From contig CAYGDE010000001.1 in assembly GCA_964348615.1 (NCBI GenBank), positions 1 to 64,000 on the forward strand: 64,000 nt of DNA. The letters run 5' to 3'. The notes beneath the pieces are model-generated. The model was not told the origin of the DNA. It did no database searches and saw only the letters and a list, made by a program, of their open reading frames with translations. Each line of letters opens with the position of its first letter. Position 1 is the first letter of the stretch. Positions 34,192 to 43,059 of this stretch are shown here, one piece after another. Source of the stretch: DATIHT01 sp964348615. Lineage in GTDB: Bacteria; Patescibacteriota; Microgenomatia; Curtissbacterales; GWA2-41-24. The translations under genes were made by a program, and so were the position numbers.

Positions 34192-34210
34192 TCCCGAAAA
34201 TATTTCGGGA
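34192..34210 (+). promoter_or_regulatory. Hairpin 2 in the pnp leader
   Basis: TCCCGAAA (34192-34199) pairs perfectly with TTTCGGGA (34203-34210), 8 bp with a 3-base loop, 26 bases before the pnp ATG. Confidence 0.7.
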
Positions 34211-34236
34211 CAACAATGTTGGAATCTTAAAAAATC

Positions 34237-36444
34237 ATGACTCAAAAATTAGTCAAAAAAGAACTAGAACTTGCAGGCAAAAAGCTTGTTTTGGAAACAG
34301 GCGAGTTAGCAGGCCATGCAAACGCGGCAGTTTTGGCAACCTATGGTGAAACCGTAGTTTTGGCAACAGCAGTTTCTCAAGAAGCCCCAGAAAACATGGG
34401 GTTTTTCCCGTTGGCTGTAGATTTTGAAGAAAGACTTTACGCCGGCGGCAAAATATCTACATCCAGATTCATAAAAAGAGAAGGCAGACCTTCTGAAAGG
34501 TCTGTACTTACCGGAAGACTTGTTGACAGATCTATTCGTCCGCTGTTCCCAAAAGATTACATGGCTCAAGTCCAGGTAATTGTTACTGTTCTTTCGGTCG
34601 ACGGTGAAAACGAACCAGACGTTGTTTCCTTAATTGCAGCATCAGCTGCACTTACAATTTCTGACATTCCATGGAATGGTCCTCTTGCCGGAATTAAAGT
34701 AGCCAAGAAAAATGGCGATTACTTTGCCAACCCTACAGAAGAAGAAAAGAAATTTTCCGACCTTGAGCTTTTAGTTGCATCAACCAAAGACGAAATCGTC
34801 ATGATCGAAGCAGCAGCCCAAGAAGTTGACGAAAAATATATGGCTGGTGCCTTAGAATTTGCAGTTAAACAAGGCAACGAAGTAATCAAATTAATCGAGG
34901 ATTTACAAAAAGAAGCGGGCAAAGAAAAACAGAAATACACCCCCAACAAATTACAAGGCGACAAAGAAAAAGCAGTTTTAGATTTTATCGAATCCGACAT
35001 CATCAAAGACTTAGAAAAACCTGGCAAAGCTCAGGACGAATCTTGGTTTGGAGAATCTGTCGATCGGCTAAAAGAAGTTTTTGGACAAGGAGACGAAGCA
35101 ATCGACGGTAAAATACTTGGAGATTTGCTAGACGATGCCGTTGCCGATTTTATGCGCAAACATGTGCTTACCAAAAAAATCAGAATAGACGGCAGAAACC
35201 CTGAAGAAATTAGGCCAATTTTTATAAAAGCCCCAATCCTTCCAAGAACACACGGTTCCGCTATTTTCCAAAGAGGCGAAACTCAGGTTTTATCCATAGT
35301 CACCCTAGGTTCTCCTTCACTCGAGCAGCTAATTGAAGGTATGAGCGGTGAAGAAAAAAGAAGATACATGCATCACTACAACTTCCCGCCCTTTTGTTCC
35401 GGTGAAGTTAAAAGGATGGGTTCACCAGGAAGAAGAGAAATCGGGCATGGCGCACTAGCTGAAAAAGCTCTAATTCCGGTAATTCCCGCTCAAGAGCAAT
35501 TCCCTTACACCATACGAGTTGTCTCAGAGGTACTTTCCTCTGCAGGTTCAACATCGCAAGCTTCAGTCTGCGGTTCAACGCTTGCCCTTATGGATGCCGG
35601 TGTCCCAATTAAGGCACCCGTTGCCGGAATATCCATTGGGTTAATCACCGACATGAAAGACAAATCAAAATACGTTCTTTTAACCGACATTGCCTATCAA
35701 GAAGATTCTCAAGGGGACATGGATTTTAAAGTTGCAGGGACAAGTGCTGGTATTACTGCAATTCAAATGGACATTAAGCTTTCGGGAATTTCCACACAAG
35801 TAGCCAAGGAAGCTTTAGAAAAAGCCAGAGTAGCAAGGCTTTCAATTCTAGATCTGATGAAAAAAGCCCTGCCAACGTCCAGAGAAAAAATCTCACCACA
35901 TGCGCCAACCGTTATTTTGGTCAGAATCGACCCTTCCAAAATTGGCGAAGTTATTGGTTCAGGTGGCAGAGTAATCAACAAGATAATCGAAACCACAGGT
36001 GCCGCCGTTGATATCGAAGACGATGGATCTGTTATGATTTCTGCCAAATCGCCAGAAGCAGCCCAAAAAGCAGCAGAATGGGTCGAAGGTATTGTCAAAG
36101 AACCGCAGCCAGGAGAAGTTTACGAAGGTCCGGTTAAAAGAATTATGCCATTTGGCGCTTTTGTTGAAATACTTCCAGGCAAAGAAGGCCTGGTACATAT
36201 TTCTAAAATGGCACCATATCACGTCGAAAGAGTCGAAGATGTGGTTAAATTAGACCAGATAGTTAAAGTAAACGTTTCCGAAATAGACGACATGGGAAGA
36301 CTAAATCTTTCTATGCTTTTTGGGGAAGATGCAAAGAAAAAACAAGAAGAAACACGAGGGGAAAGAGGAGGAGATTTCCAAAGAAGACCAGCCGGTAGAT
36401 TCGACCGCAGGCCTAGTTCCCGTCCCCCAAGAAAACGCTTTTAA
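34237..36444 (+). CDS. pnp: Polyribonucleotide nucleotidyltransferase (PNPase)
   Basis: A 735-residue phosphorolytic 3'-5' exoribonuclease. It has two RNase PH-like domains (first: GKISTSRFIKREGRPSERSVLTGRLVDRSIRPLFP; second, active: FQRGETQVLSIVTLGS, RYMHHYNFPPFCSGE, RREIGHGALAEKAL, VLSSAGSTSQASVCG, DIAYQEDSQGDMDFKVAG). A KH domain (IGEVIGSGGRVINKIIETTGAAVDIEDDG) and an S1 domain (GPVKRIMPFGAFVEILPGKEGLVHISKM) follow. The end is Arg-rich. Its last 125 bases overlap the start of the next open frame. The leader hairpins recall the self-regulated pnp leader of E. coli. Confidence 0.97.
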   Translation: MTQKLVKKELELAGKKLVLETGELAGHANAAVLATYGETVVLATAVSQEAPENMGFFPLAVDFEERLYAGGKISTSRFIKREGRPSERSVLTGRLVDRSIRPLFPKDYMAQVQVIVTVLSVDGENEPDVVSLIAASAALTISDIPWNGPLAGIKVAKKNGDYFANPTEEEKKFSDLELLVASTKDEIVMIEAAAQEVDEKYMAGALEFAVKQGNEVIKLIEDLQKEAGKEKQKYTPNKLQGDKEKAVLDFIESDIIKDLEKPGKAQDESWFGESVDRLKEVFGQGDEAIDGKILGDLLDDAVADFMRKHVLTKKIRIDGRNPEEIRPIFIKAPILPRTHGSAIFQRGETQVLSIVTLGSPSLEQLIEGMSGEEKRRYMHHYNFPPFCSGEVKRMGSPGRREIGHGALAEKALIPVIPAQEQFPYTIRVVSEVLSSAGSTSQASVCGSTLALMDAGVPIKAPVAGISIGLITDMKDKSKYVLLTDIAYQEDSQGDMDFKVAGTSAGITAIQMDIKLSGISTQVAKEALEKARVARLSILDLMKKALPTSREKISPHAPTVILVRIDPSKIGEVIGSGGRVINKIIETTGAAVDIEDDGSVMISAKSPEAAQKAAEWVEGIVKEPQPGEVYEGPVKRIMPFGAFVEILPGKEGLVHISKMAPYHVERVEDVVKLDQIVKVNVSEIDDMGRLNLSMLFGEDAKKKQEETRGERGGDFQRRPAGRFDRRPSSRPPRKRF

Positions 36445-37411
36445 AAAACTCGCAAAACCCAAATTAATTTTGGTAGGTATTTTAATACTTGCCGCCCTCG
36501 CCGTTTTTTTCGTCTTTCCCAAACCAACTATAAAACAAAGCCAAGCGGAAATTGTTACCGCCGAAAATAGTTTCAAGATAAATTTCAATCTCGAAAGCCC
36601 AGACAAAGAAAACATTTCTCAGCTTTTTGAAAAACTCCAAATTTCTCAAAATGTTTTAAAAGGGGTCACATTTGAATTAGACAGCACATCTTCAGCAAAG
36701 CTTGCATTTGCAAACCCGATTTCGGCAAATATTCAATCACAACAAGGAAAAATTTCCTTTTCTGGCACCGCCCAAACACCACCAATGCAGTCGCAATTTA
36801 CGCCGCCTTCAAATTACAAAATGCCCCAAAGTGCCCTTTTTGTCCTTTTTGCTCCCAACTTTTTGCCCCAGGTGCAAAAACTAGTTGGTACACCCACTCA
36901 ACTCGCAAATTGGATAGACCAGAATCTAGATTCCCAAAACGGTCAACTCTTACAACTTTTTCCAGAAGGCGACTTTGTTTTGGCATTTAATTCAAAAAAA
37001 GAGCCAGATTTTACCAGTCTTGCCCAGCTAGAGTTCCAAGACCAAATAGAATCCCCCTACATTCAACAGATAGAAAGCGATGTTAATATCCATATTGTAA
37101 AAATCACCAAGCAAGAAGGGGAGACAACAGTCACGTTTTTTAAAATTGGAGACGAAATATATATAGCCTCTTCAACAGATGCTGCAAAGCAAATAATAGC
37201 TGTGCAAAAGGAAAATGCGCCCTCAGTTGATTTTCCCAAAACAGACGATAAAGTATCAGCAGTAGTATTTTTGAAAAACCCCGAAAACAAAGACATCAAC
37301 CTTACGATCTTTGGCTCAGGTGCAAAAAAATTGGAAAAATATTTAAAGAATTTAAAAGAAGGCCAAGTGATTTTGAAAGGTACTAAAATTTCCGGCTACG
37401 TCACCTACTAA
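36320..37411 (+). CDS. Single-pass membrane protein overlapping the pnp 3' end
   Basis: A 363-residue open frame. The first 42 residues (basic, MGKMQRKNKKKHEGKEEE) lie in the +1-shifted frame of the pnp tail. The membrane segment (about 47-67, LILVGILILAALAVFFVF) starts just past the pnp stop. No ATG, GTG or TTG between the overlap and the membrane segment gives a sensible start, so a long overlap is likely. The extracytoplasmic part (about 300 residues) has SALFVLFAPNFLPQVQKLVG and DKVSAVVFLKNPEN. This loosely resembles DUF3352-type repeats of self-similar beta units. Function unknown. Confidence 0.6.
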   Translation: MGKMQRKNKKKHEGKEEEISKEDQPVDSTAGLVPVPQENAFKKLAKPKLILVGILILAALAVFFVFPKPTIKQSQAEIVTAENSFKINFNLESPDKENISQLFEKLQISQNVLKGVTFELDSTSSAKLAFANPISANIQSQQGKISFSGTAQTPPMQSQFTPPSNYKMPQSALFVLFAPNFLPQVQKLVGTPTQLANWIDQNLDSQNGQLLQLFPEGDFVLAFNSKKEPDFTSLAQLEFQDQIESPYIQQIESDVNIHIVKITKQEGETTVTFFKIGDEIYIASSTDAAKQIIAVQKENAPSVDFPKTDDKVSAVVFLKNPENKDINLTIFGSGAKKLEKYLKNLKEGQVILKGTKISGYVTY

Positions 37412-37458
37412 CTACCGACTAATCATCTACCCTCTACCCACTACCTACTACGCACTAA

Positions 37459-37464
37459 TATAAT
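37459..37464 (+). promoter_or_regulatory. -10 box of the Lon-like ATPase gene
   Basis: TATAAT ending 6 bases before ATG, so the transcript should start at the start codon. Confidence 0.6.
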
Positions 37465-37470
37465 GGATCT

Positions 37471-38520
37471 ATGGACAACTCCGCCCAATTTGAAGATATT
37501 GTACTTCTGGAAAATAAGCTAACAGCAGCCAGTGCCCAAATTCCCAAAGATTTATTGGAAAAAGCCAAAGCAATGTGTCAGCGTTTAGTAAGGATGGCTC
37601 AAGCCCAAGGTTATTCGCAAGAATACGATTCCGTATCTCGCTATTTAGACTGGATTGTCTCTCTGCCTTGGACAAAAAAAAGCCAGGACAATCTTTCCTT
37701 AGAAAATGCTAAAAAAATTCTAGACCAAAACCATTATGGCTTGGAAAACATCAAAGAGAGAATTTTGGAATATATTTCGGTTGCCAACTTAACAGCATCA
37801 ACCAAAAAAACAAAAGCGCCCGCACTCTTGCTTCTAGGTCTTGTGGGAACAGGAAAAACTACAATGGCTTATTCTATTGCCCAAGCGCTAGGCAGAAGCT
37901 TCGGCAGAATACCGCTTGGAGGTATGGGAGACGCACTTCAGCTTAGAGGCAAAGCAAGATCCTCGACCGATGCCGAACCAGGCCAAATAATTAAAACCTT
38001 AAGAAGAGTGGAAAGTAAAAACCCTGTCATTCTGTTGGACGAGTTGGACAGGGTTACCAACGAAGCAAAAGCAGACATCATGGGAGTACTTGTTGAACTT
38101 TTAGACCCAGAGCAAAACAGCAGTTTTTTGGACCATTTCTTAGATTACCCATTCGACCTCTCCGAAGTTTTGTTTATTGCAACTGCCAACAATACAGGCG
38201 GCATTGCAACCGCCGTCTTAGACCGTTTGGAAGTAATGGAAATGCCAAGTTACACAGATGAGCAAAAGATAGTAATCGGCAAAAACTATCTTCTTCCAAG
38301 AGCGATTGGGGCATGTGGACTAAAAAGTACAGAACTGGTTTTTGATGAAACCGTATGGCAGCAGATTGTAAGGCCTTTGGGTTTTGATGCGGGTATGAGA
38401 ACTTTGGACCGAACTATAAATGGCATTTGCAGAAAAGTTGCAAAGCTTAAATTAGAAGGCAAGGCAACAAGTGTTAAATTAACAGCAGAAAATGTAAAAG
38501 AATACCTGCCCACTTGGTAA
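37471..38520 (+). CDS. Lon-type AAA+ ATPase lacking both the substrate and protease domains
   Basis: A 349-residue protein that matches only the middle of Lon. The Lon hallmark YLDWIVSLPWTKKSQDNLSLENAKKILDQNHYGLENIKERILEYI lies at about 57-100, Walker A GLVGTGKTT near 122 and Walker B PVILLDELDR near 184. Then come VLVELLDPEQNSSFLDHFLDYPFDLSEVLFIATANN and the sensor/lid region (VLDRLEVMEMPSYTDEQKIVIGKNYLLPRAI, GMRTLDRTI). It stops where the Ser/Lys peptidase domain would begin. The usual N-terminal substrate domain is reduced to about 55 residues. No remnant of a protease domain follows. Likely an unfoldase or scaffold acting alone or with a separate peptidase. Confidence 0.85.
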   Translation: MDNSAQFEDIVLLENKLTAASAQIPKDLLEKAKAMCQRLVRMAQAQGYSQEYDSVSRYLDWIVSLPWTKKSQDNLSLENAKKILDQNHYGLENIKERILEYISVANLTASTKKTKAPALLLLGLVGTGKTTMAYSIAQALGRSFGRIPLGGMGDALQLRGKARSSTDAEPGQIIKTLRRVESKNPVILLDELDRVTNEAKADIMGVLVELLDPEQNSSFLDHFLDYPFDLSEVLFIATANNTGGIATAVLDRLEVMEMPSYTDEQKIVIGKNYLLPRAIGACGLKSTELVFDETVWQQIVRPLGFDAGMRTLDRTINGICRKVAKLKLEGKATSVKLTAENVKEYLPTW

Positions 38521-38573
38521 TAAGCTTATCTTTAACCTTAGCAACATAATCCATACAATGGACTAGTTGCGCA

Positions 38574-38602
38574 GGTTAAAGACTTTGTCTTTAACCTATA
38601 AT
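38574..38602. promoter_or_regulatory. 10-bp hairpin abutting a -10-like box upstream of ftsK
   Basis: GGTTAAAGAC (38574-38583) pairs perfectly with GTCTTTAACC (38587-38596) around TTT. TATAAT follows at once (38597-38602). The sequence TCTTTAACCT also occurs as a direct copy at 38529-38538. This could be an operator, a terminator remnant of the upstream gene, or a dispersed palindrome. Confidence 0.5.
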
Positions 38603-38604
38603 AG

Positions 38605-38633
38605 TTGTAATTTTACTCAAAATAGTGTAAACT
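38605..38633 (+). promoter_or_regulatory. Candidate promoter of ftsK
   Basis: TTGTAA (38605-38610), 17-base spacer, TAAACT (38628-38633), 17 bases before ATG. Confidence 0.45.
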
Positions 38634-38650
38634 AGAAAGACGCTGCCATA

Positions 38651-40759
38651 ATGAGAAGATATAAAAGATCCAGAGTTTCACCCCTCGCCCTAGAAAAAAA
38701 AACTATAACTAACATCATCGGTTTTTCGGCGATTGGGTTTGCGATCCTACTTCTAATTTCTCTTTTTACAAAAGCCGGCGCACTTCTTTCTCTTAAAAGC
38801 TATTTTTACAATCTGTTTGGCGTTGGAATAATTATTATTCCGCTTATCATCGCAACTGCAAGCTTGCCCCTTGTTTCTGTTAAAAACAAATTTACTCAGA
38901 ACAATGTGACAATAGGCGCAGTAGGGTTTTTACTTTCACTAATTGGTCTTATTGGGCTCGGTTCAGAAACTTTTGCTGGTCTTATTGGTGTTTCTCTTTG
39001 GTCCGCAACCAAATCCGCATTAACCACACCAGGCGCATTTTTCTTCCTTTTGGTCTGTCTTCTAATCTCAACAGTAATCACCTTCAACACAAGCGTCGAC
39101 CAAGTGGTTGCCGTATTTGGAGCAATTTTTACAAAAATATCAAGTGTTTTAAAAGTAATAAAATCAAAAATATTTTCCGCCAAAAAACACCAACTGACAA
39201 CTTCGGGAGTAAACGACAGCGGCTACAGGTCCAGAATGCAAAAAGTAAAATCAGCAGCCACAGACGATGACGGCCTTGGACAAAGCATCGTCATAAACAC
39301 TCCCGGCCAAACTCAAATTTGGCAGTACCCACCACTTTCTCTTCTAAACGACACGATAGGTTCGGTTGCTAATCGTGGCAATGTTAAGCAAAATGCCCAA
39401 ACTATAGAAAAAACTCTAGAAGCATTTGGTATTCATGCCGAAGTTGCAGAAGTCAACCCAGGGCCCACCGTTACACAGTATGCACTTAAAATTCCAGTTG
39501 GAACCAAACTTTCTAAAATTCTTACCCTCCAAAACGATCTAGCACTAAATTTAGCAACATCAACAGGTAATGTCAGGATCGAAGCACCAATTCCTGGCAA
39601 GTCACTTGTTGGTATAGAAATACCTAACATATCTCCTGAAATTGTTTCTTTAAGAAACGCCCTGTCTTCAGACCAAATGAGAACCAGCAAAAGTAAAACC
39701 GTAGTCGGTCTGGGTCTCGATGTTTCTGGAAACACCATAATTGCCGACATAGCCAAGATGCCCCACTTGTTAATCGCCGGTACTACAGGTTCTGGAAAAT
39801 CCGTACTCATGAACGCACTCATTGCGACATTTCTTTTTAGGGCAAGTCCGCAGGAAGTGAAGCTTATTTTGGTAGATCCCAAAAGAGTGGAACTTTCAGA
39901 ATATAACGATATTCCCCACCTATTAACACCAGTAATTGTCGAACCAGACAAAATACTTTCCGCCCTTAAATGGGCAATGCAGGAAATGGACAGACGCTAC
40001 AGATCTTTCAAAGAAGCAGGAGTAAGAAATATTGCTGGATACAATGAACTTTCAGGTTTTCAGGCACTTCCGTATATAATCATCATCATAGACGAACTGC
40101 ATTCGCTAATGGAATTTGCGCCGGTTGAAGTAGAAGATGCTGTCGTGCGTCTTGCATCTCTTGCACGGGCGACAGGAATTCATTTAGTAGTTGCAACCCA
40201 AAGGCCATCTGTCGATGTGATAACTGGTTTAATTAAGGCCAATATTCCAGCAAGGATCGCTTTCAATGTTTCATCTATGATCGACTCAAGAGTCATAATC
40301 GACCAGCCTGGTGCCGAAAAGTTGCTCGGAAAAGGTGACATGCTTTATGTGCCACCAGATGCTTCAAAACCTATGAGGATTCAAGGCGTTTACGTTTCAG
40401 ACAACGAAATTAGAAATCTTATAGATTTCCTCAAAAAATCTGGCTTTTCTCCGGAATATACAGAAGAAGTTACTCAAATGCCTCTTGGAAAAGTTGGAGG
40501 AGCCAAAGGGGGCTCAGATGGTGAAAAAGATGAACTTTTCGAAGAAGCACTCAGAACAGTTTGCCAATACGATCGGGCATCAGCTTCACTTCTTCAAAGA
40601 AGACTGAGAATAGGTTATGCTAGGGCAGCAAGAGTAATTGACGAATTAGAAACAGCTGGTATCATAGGTCCTGGAGAAGGATCTAAACCAAGAGATGTTT
40701 TGGTAAAAAACGCTGAAGAATATTTACAATCAAATACCCAAAACACTTCACAAGAATAA
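38651..40759 (+). CDS. ftsK: FtsK/SpoIIIE DNA translocase
   Basis: A 702-residue septal DNA pump. Four membrane segments lie in residues 20-160. A short linker is followed by the alpha domain (ALKIPVGTKLSKILTLQNDLALNL) and the RecA-like beta motor with Walker A AGTTGSGKSVLMNALI near 376, LILVDPKRVELSEYNDIPHLLTPV and Walker B IIIIDELHSLM. LARATGIHLVVATQRPSVDVITGLIKANIPARIAF follows. The C-terminal winged-helix gamma domain is present (ASASLLQRRLRIGYARAARVIDELETAGIIGP), which reads KOPS-type orienting sequences in other bacteria. The linker is short compared with E. coli. Confidence 0.97.
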   Translation: MRRYKRSRVSPLALEKKTITNIIGFSAIGFAILLLISLFTKAGALLSLKSYFYNLFGVGIIIIPLIIATASLPLVSVKNKFTQNNVTIGAVGFLLSLIGLIGLGSETFAGLIGVSLWSATKSALTTPGAFFFLLVCLLISTVITFNTSVDQVVAVFGAIFTKISSVLKVIKSKIFSAKKHQLTTSGVNDSGYRSRMQKVKSAATDDDGLGQSIVINTPGQTQIWQYPPLSLLNDTIGSVANRGNVKQNAQTIEKTLEAFGIHAEVAEVNPGPTVTQYALKIPVGTKLSKILTLQNDLALNLATSTGNVRIEAPIPGKSLVGIEIPNISPEIVSLRNALSSDQMRTSKSKTVVGLGLDVSGNTIIADIAKMPHLLIAGTTGSGKSVLMNALIATFLFRASPQEVKLILVDPKRVELSEYNDIPHLLTPVIVEPDKILSALKWAMQEMDRRYRSFKEAGVRNIAGYNELSGFQALPYIIIIIDELHSLMEFAPVEVEDAVVRLASLARATGIHLVVATQRPSVDVITGLIKANIPARIAFNVSSMIDSRVIIDQPGAEKLLGKGDMLYVPPDASKPMRIQGVYVSDNEIRNLIDFLKKSGFSPEYTEEVTQMPLGKVGGAKGGSDGEKDELFEEALRTVCQYDRASASLLQRRLRIGYARAARVIDELETAGIIGPGEGSKPRDVLVKNAEEYLQSNTQNTSQE

Positions 40760-40771
40760 ATCACAAAAGTT

Positions 40772-41392
40772 ATGAAAAAATTAGGCGAAATTCTCAAAGA
40801 TACGAGAATCTCGAAAAAAATTACACAAGAGGATGTCACAAAAGAACTGCGCATCAAAGCTGATGTCATTCAAGCCTTAGAAGAAGGGGATTGGGGATCT
40901 CTGCCAGAAGCAGCATACGTCAAGGGTTTCATCAAAAATTATTCAGATTTTCTAGGGCTTGATTCCAACAGGCTTCTTGCACTCCACCGAGCAGAATACG
41001 ACGAAAGAAAATACATCCAGCCTCGAAGCAAGCAAAAAAAACGCCTCATGTTTACTCCCAACTTAATTGCACCGCTTACCTTTTCTCTGGCAATTTTATT
41101 GTTTGTTGGCTATTTAGCCATTCAATATACCTCAGTGCTCTCGGCACCAAAGCTAGAAGTCTACTCTCCACAGGATGATATAACAACAACAGCTGCAGTC
41201 ATCGAAGTTTCAGGTAAATCCGAAAAAGAAACAACTATTTCCATAGACGGTGAGTTAGTTCCTTTGGACGAATCTGGGGATTTCAACTACCAACTGAAAC
41301 TTGCAGATGGTCAAAACATAATCGAAATTGTGGCCTCAAAAAGATTGTCTCCCAAAACCAAAATTAAAAGGCTCGTGCGACTTACAAGATAA
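40772..41392 (+). CDS. RodZ-like membrane protein with helix-turn-helix
   Basis: A 206-residue protein. The N-terminal HTH domain (about 3-65, LGEILKDTRISKKITQEDVTKELRIKADVIQALEEGDW, then AAYVKGFIKNYSDFLGLD) is the arrangement of RodZ. A basic stretch (RSKQKKR), one membrane segment (about 93-113) and an extracytoplasmic domain of about 75 residues (LEVYSPQDDITTTAAVIEVSGKSEKETTISIDGE) with an Ig-like pattern follow. In rod-shaped bacteria RodZ links MreB to the wall machinery. It lies 12 bases after ftsK. Confidence 0.75.
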   Translation: MKKLGEILKDTRISKKITQEDVTKELRIKADVIQALEEGDWGSLPEAAYVKGFIKNYSDFLGLDSNRLLALHRAEYDERKYIQPRSKQKKRLMFTPNLIAPLTFSLAILLFVGYLAIQYTSVLSAPKLEVYSPQDDITTTAAVIEVSGKSEKETTISIDGELVPLDESGDFNYQLKLADGQNIIEIVASKRLSPKTKIKRLVRLTR

Positions 41393-41491
41393 TCCCAATT
41401 GACAAACTCCTCCCAATCGGGTAACTTGGTGAAAGTCAAAAGTCGCAAAAAACTTTACACTTTTTTACTCTGACTTTGACAAAAGCTGTCC

Positions 41492-41767
41492 ATGGATACT
41501 ACGCAAGTTATTCTAATTGCCATCGTAATTGTTCTTGCAATACTTCTTGTTGCAATTGGTGTCCAAGCGTTTTTTGTACTTCGAGATCTTAGGAAAAGCC
41601 TAGTTCGAGCAAATATGGTTTTCGATGAAGTTGAAGATATCGTTGAGCGCATTAAATCTCCAATTGAGACACTAGGATCTGTTGCAACCGGTCTCACAAC
41701 AGGGGTAGGGATTGCCCATTTTTTAAAAAAAATTCACGAAAAAAGCAAGGAGAAGGATGAAAAATAA
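41492..41767 (+). CDS. Small membrane protein with amphipathic tail
   Basis: A 91-residue protein with an N-terminal membrane segment (about 5-30, VILIAIVIVLAILLVAIGVQAFFVL). A helix (LRKSLVRANMVFDEVEDIVERIKSP) and a second weakly hydrophobic stretch (SVATGLTTGVGIAHFL) follow, with a Lys/Glu-rich end. It resembles DUF948-type envelope stress proteins only in layout. It overlaps the next gene by 11 bases, and the pair is probably translated together. Confidence 0.6.
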   Translation: MDTTQVILIAIVIVLAILLVAIGVQAFFVLRDLRKSLVRANMVFDEVEDIVERIKSPIETLGSVATGLTTGVGIAHFLKKIHEKSKEKDEK

Positions 41768-42113
41768 TCACCACAGCGAAAATTGCCAAAAACACACAAA
41801 TTCACAATCTGGCATATCAAACTTAATCGTCGGAATGGCCATTGGTGCTGCGGTTGTTTACCTTACCAACTCAAAGGACGGCAAAAAGCTTCTTGAAACC
41901 ATAAAAGAAGAAGGCGCAAAGCTTCTGGATGAACTTTCCGAAAAGACTGAAGAAGTTAAAGAAGAAATTAAAGTCAAACTTGAAGATCCCCTAATTAAAG
42001 AAGAAGTCTCTCAAATAGGAAATATGATAGAAAATGTGCCCCCGCAGATCGAAAAACTTCAAAAAAAAGGCCGTCATTTCTTCTTTCACAAACAACACTC
42101 TCCAGAATCGTAA
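41757..42113 (+). CDS. YtxH-like membrane-associated coiled-coil protein
   Basis: A 118-residue protein with a polar, His/Asn-rich start (MKNNHHSENCQKHTNSQS) and one membrane segment with the YtxH-type pattern LIVGMAIGAAVVYLTNSKDGKKLLETI (about 22-45). A long Glu/Lys amphipathic helix follows. YtxH-like proteins are small general-stress or envelope proteins. An AAGGAG stretch sits a few bases before its ATG, one of the few Shine-Dalgarno-like sites here, inside the upstream gene. Confidence 0.6.
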   Translation: MKNNHHSENCQKHTNSQSGISNLIVGMAIGAAVVYLTNSKDGKKLLETIKEEGAKLLDELSEKTEEVKEEIKVKLEDPLIKEEVSQIGNMIENVPPQIEKLQKKGRHFFFHKQHSPES

Positions 42114-42114
42114 T

Positions 42115-43035
42115 CTACTGGCCCAAAAAATAACTATTGGAAACTTCAACAAAATTGTTTTTCATTGTTTGTAAAACGCTTTTTGGTGCACAAAAGGCAA
42201 AAACAGCAGCCGTATCCTCTGCGGAGGCAACAATAGAATCAGAAGAATAAGGGTACATAATAGATTTTGGGTTTTGGTCCAAATGCAAAAGCCCAAGCGC
42301 ATGTCCCAATTCATGAGCAAGCGTATGTTCTAGTTCATTTTGGCTTGGGACAAAATATATATAAATAGTTTGAGTACTTGGATCAAAGAGCCCTTCTTCT
42401 GGCCTTCTGGCCAAATCAGCGTTAAACTGTGAAATCTGCGAGTTTAATTTTTCGACATTTAAATTAAACTCAAAAGCCGACAAATTTAATTCTCTGCCGG
42501 CTTGGTTTAACAGCTGCGCCTCGTCCCTTAATGATTTTTGTCTGTCTTGGAGTTTTTGAAATTCGTCTGGCGGCGCCCCACCCTGGGTATTCCATTTTGC
42601 AATTTCTAAGTTCAACTCATCTACTTTTTTGTTAAATTCAAAAACCTGATTTTCATAAGCTGCCTTTTTTGCTTCCAAATCACCGCTTTTTGTGTTTAGT
42701 TGTCCTTCAAGTTGGTTAATCTGGCTATTTAGCGCTTGTTTTCGGTCGTAGACAAAATCAACTTTTAATTTTGCATCGGGACTATATTCAAAAAGATTTT
42801 TCCCAGTAGGTTTTTCCCAAATAGTTTCAGCAGCAGATAAATCTTTCCTAACTTGTTCTGCCGACAATTCAAAACGTTTATCAATATCGCCAATAGAATA
42901 AAAAAGCGGCTTATCACAAACCGACTTCTTCCAAAAATTACCATCCGTCAAAAAACCCTCGGAACTTGCACTGGTAAAAAAAAACAAGATAGATCCCAAA
43001 ATTAGAGCCAAATAAATAATTTTTCTCATCAACAA
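42115..43035 (-). CDS. Secreted matrixin-type zinc metalloprotease
   Basis: A 306-residue exported protein with a signal peptide (KIIYLALILGSILFFFTSASS) and a middle coiled-coil region of about 100 residues (LNSQINQLEGQLNTKSGDLEAKKA, LNSQISQFNADLARRP). The C-terminal metzincin active site is LAHELGHALGLLHLDQNPKSIMYPY: HExxHxxGxxH with a downstream Met-turn (SIMYPY). The protease prodomain-like N-terminal part has WEKPTGKNLFEYSP. It probably cuts surface or extracellular proteins. It converges with the small YtxH-like gene one base apart. Confidence 0.85.
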   Translation of the reverse strand: MLMRKIIYLALILGSILFFFTSASSEGFLTDGNFWKKSVCDKPLFYSIGDIDKRFELSAEQVRKDLSAAETIWEKPTGKNLFEYSPDAKLKVDFVYDRKQALNSQINQLEGQLNTKSGDLEAKKAAYENQVFEFNKKVDELNLEIAKWNTQGGAPPDEFQKLQDRQKSLRDEAQLLNQAGRELNLSAFEFNLNVEKLNSQISQFNADLARRPEEGLFDPSTQTIYIYFVPSQNELEHTLAHELGHALGLLHLDQNPKSIMYPYSSDSIVASAEDTAAVFAFCAPKSVLQTMKNNFVEVSNSYFLGQ

Positions 43036-43059
43036 AAATTATACAATTTTTCCTTATCT

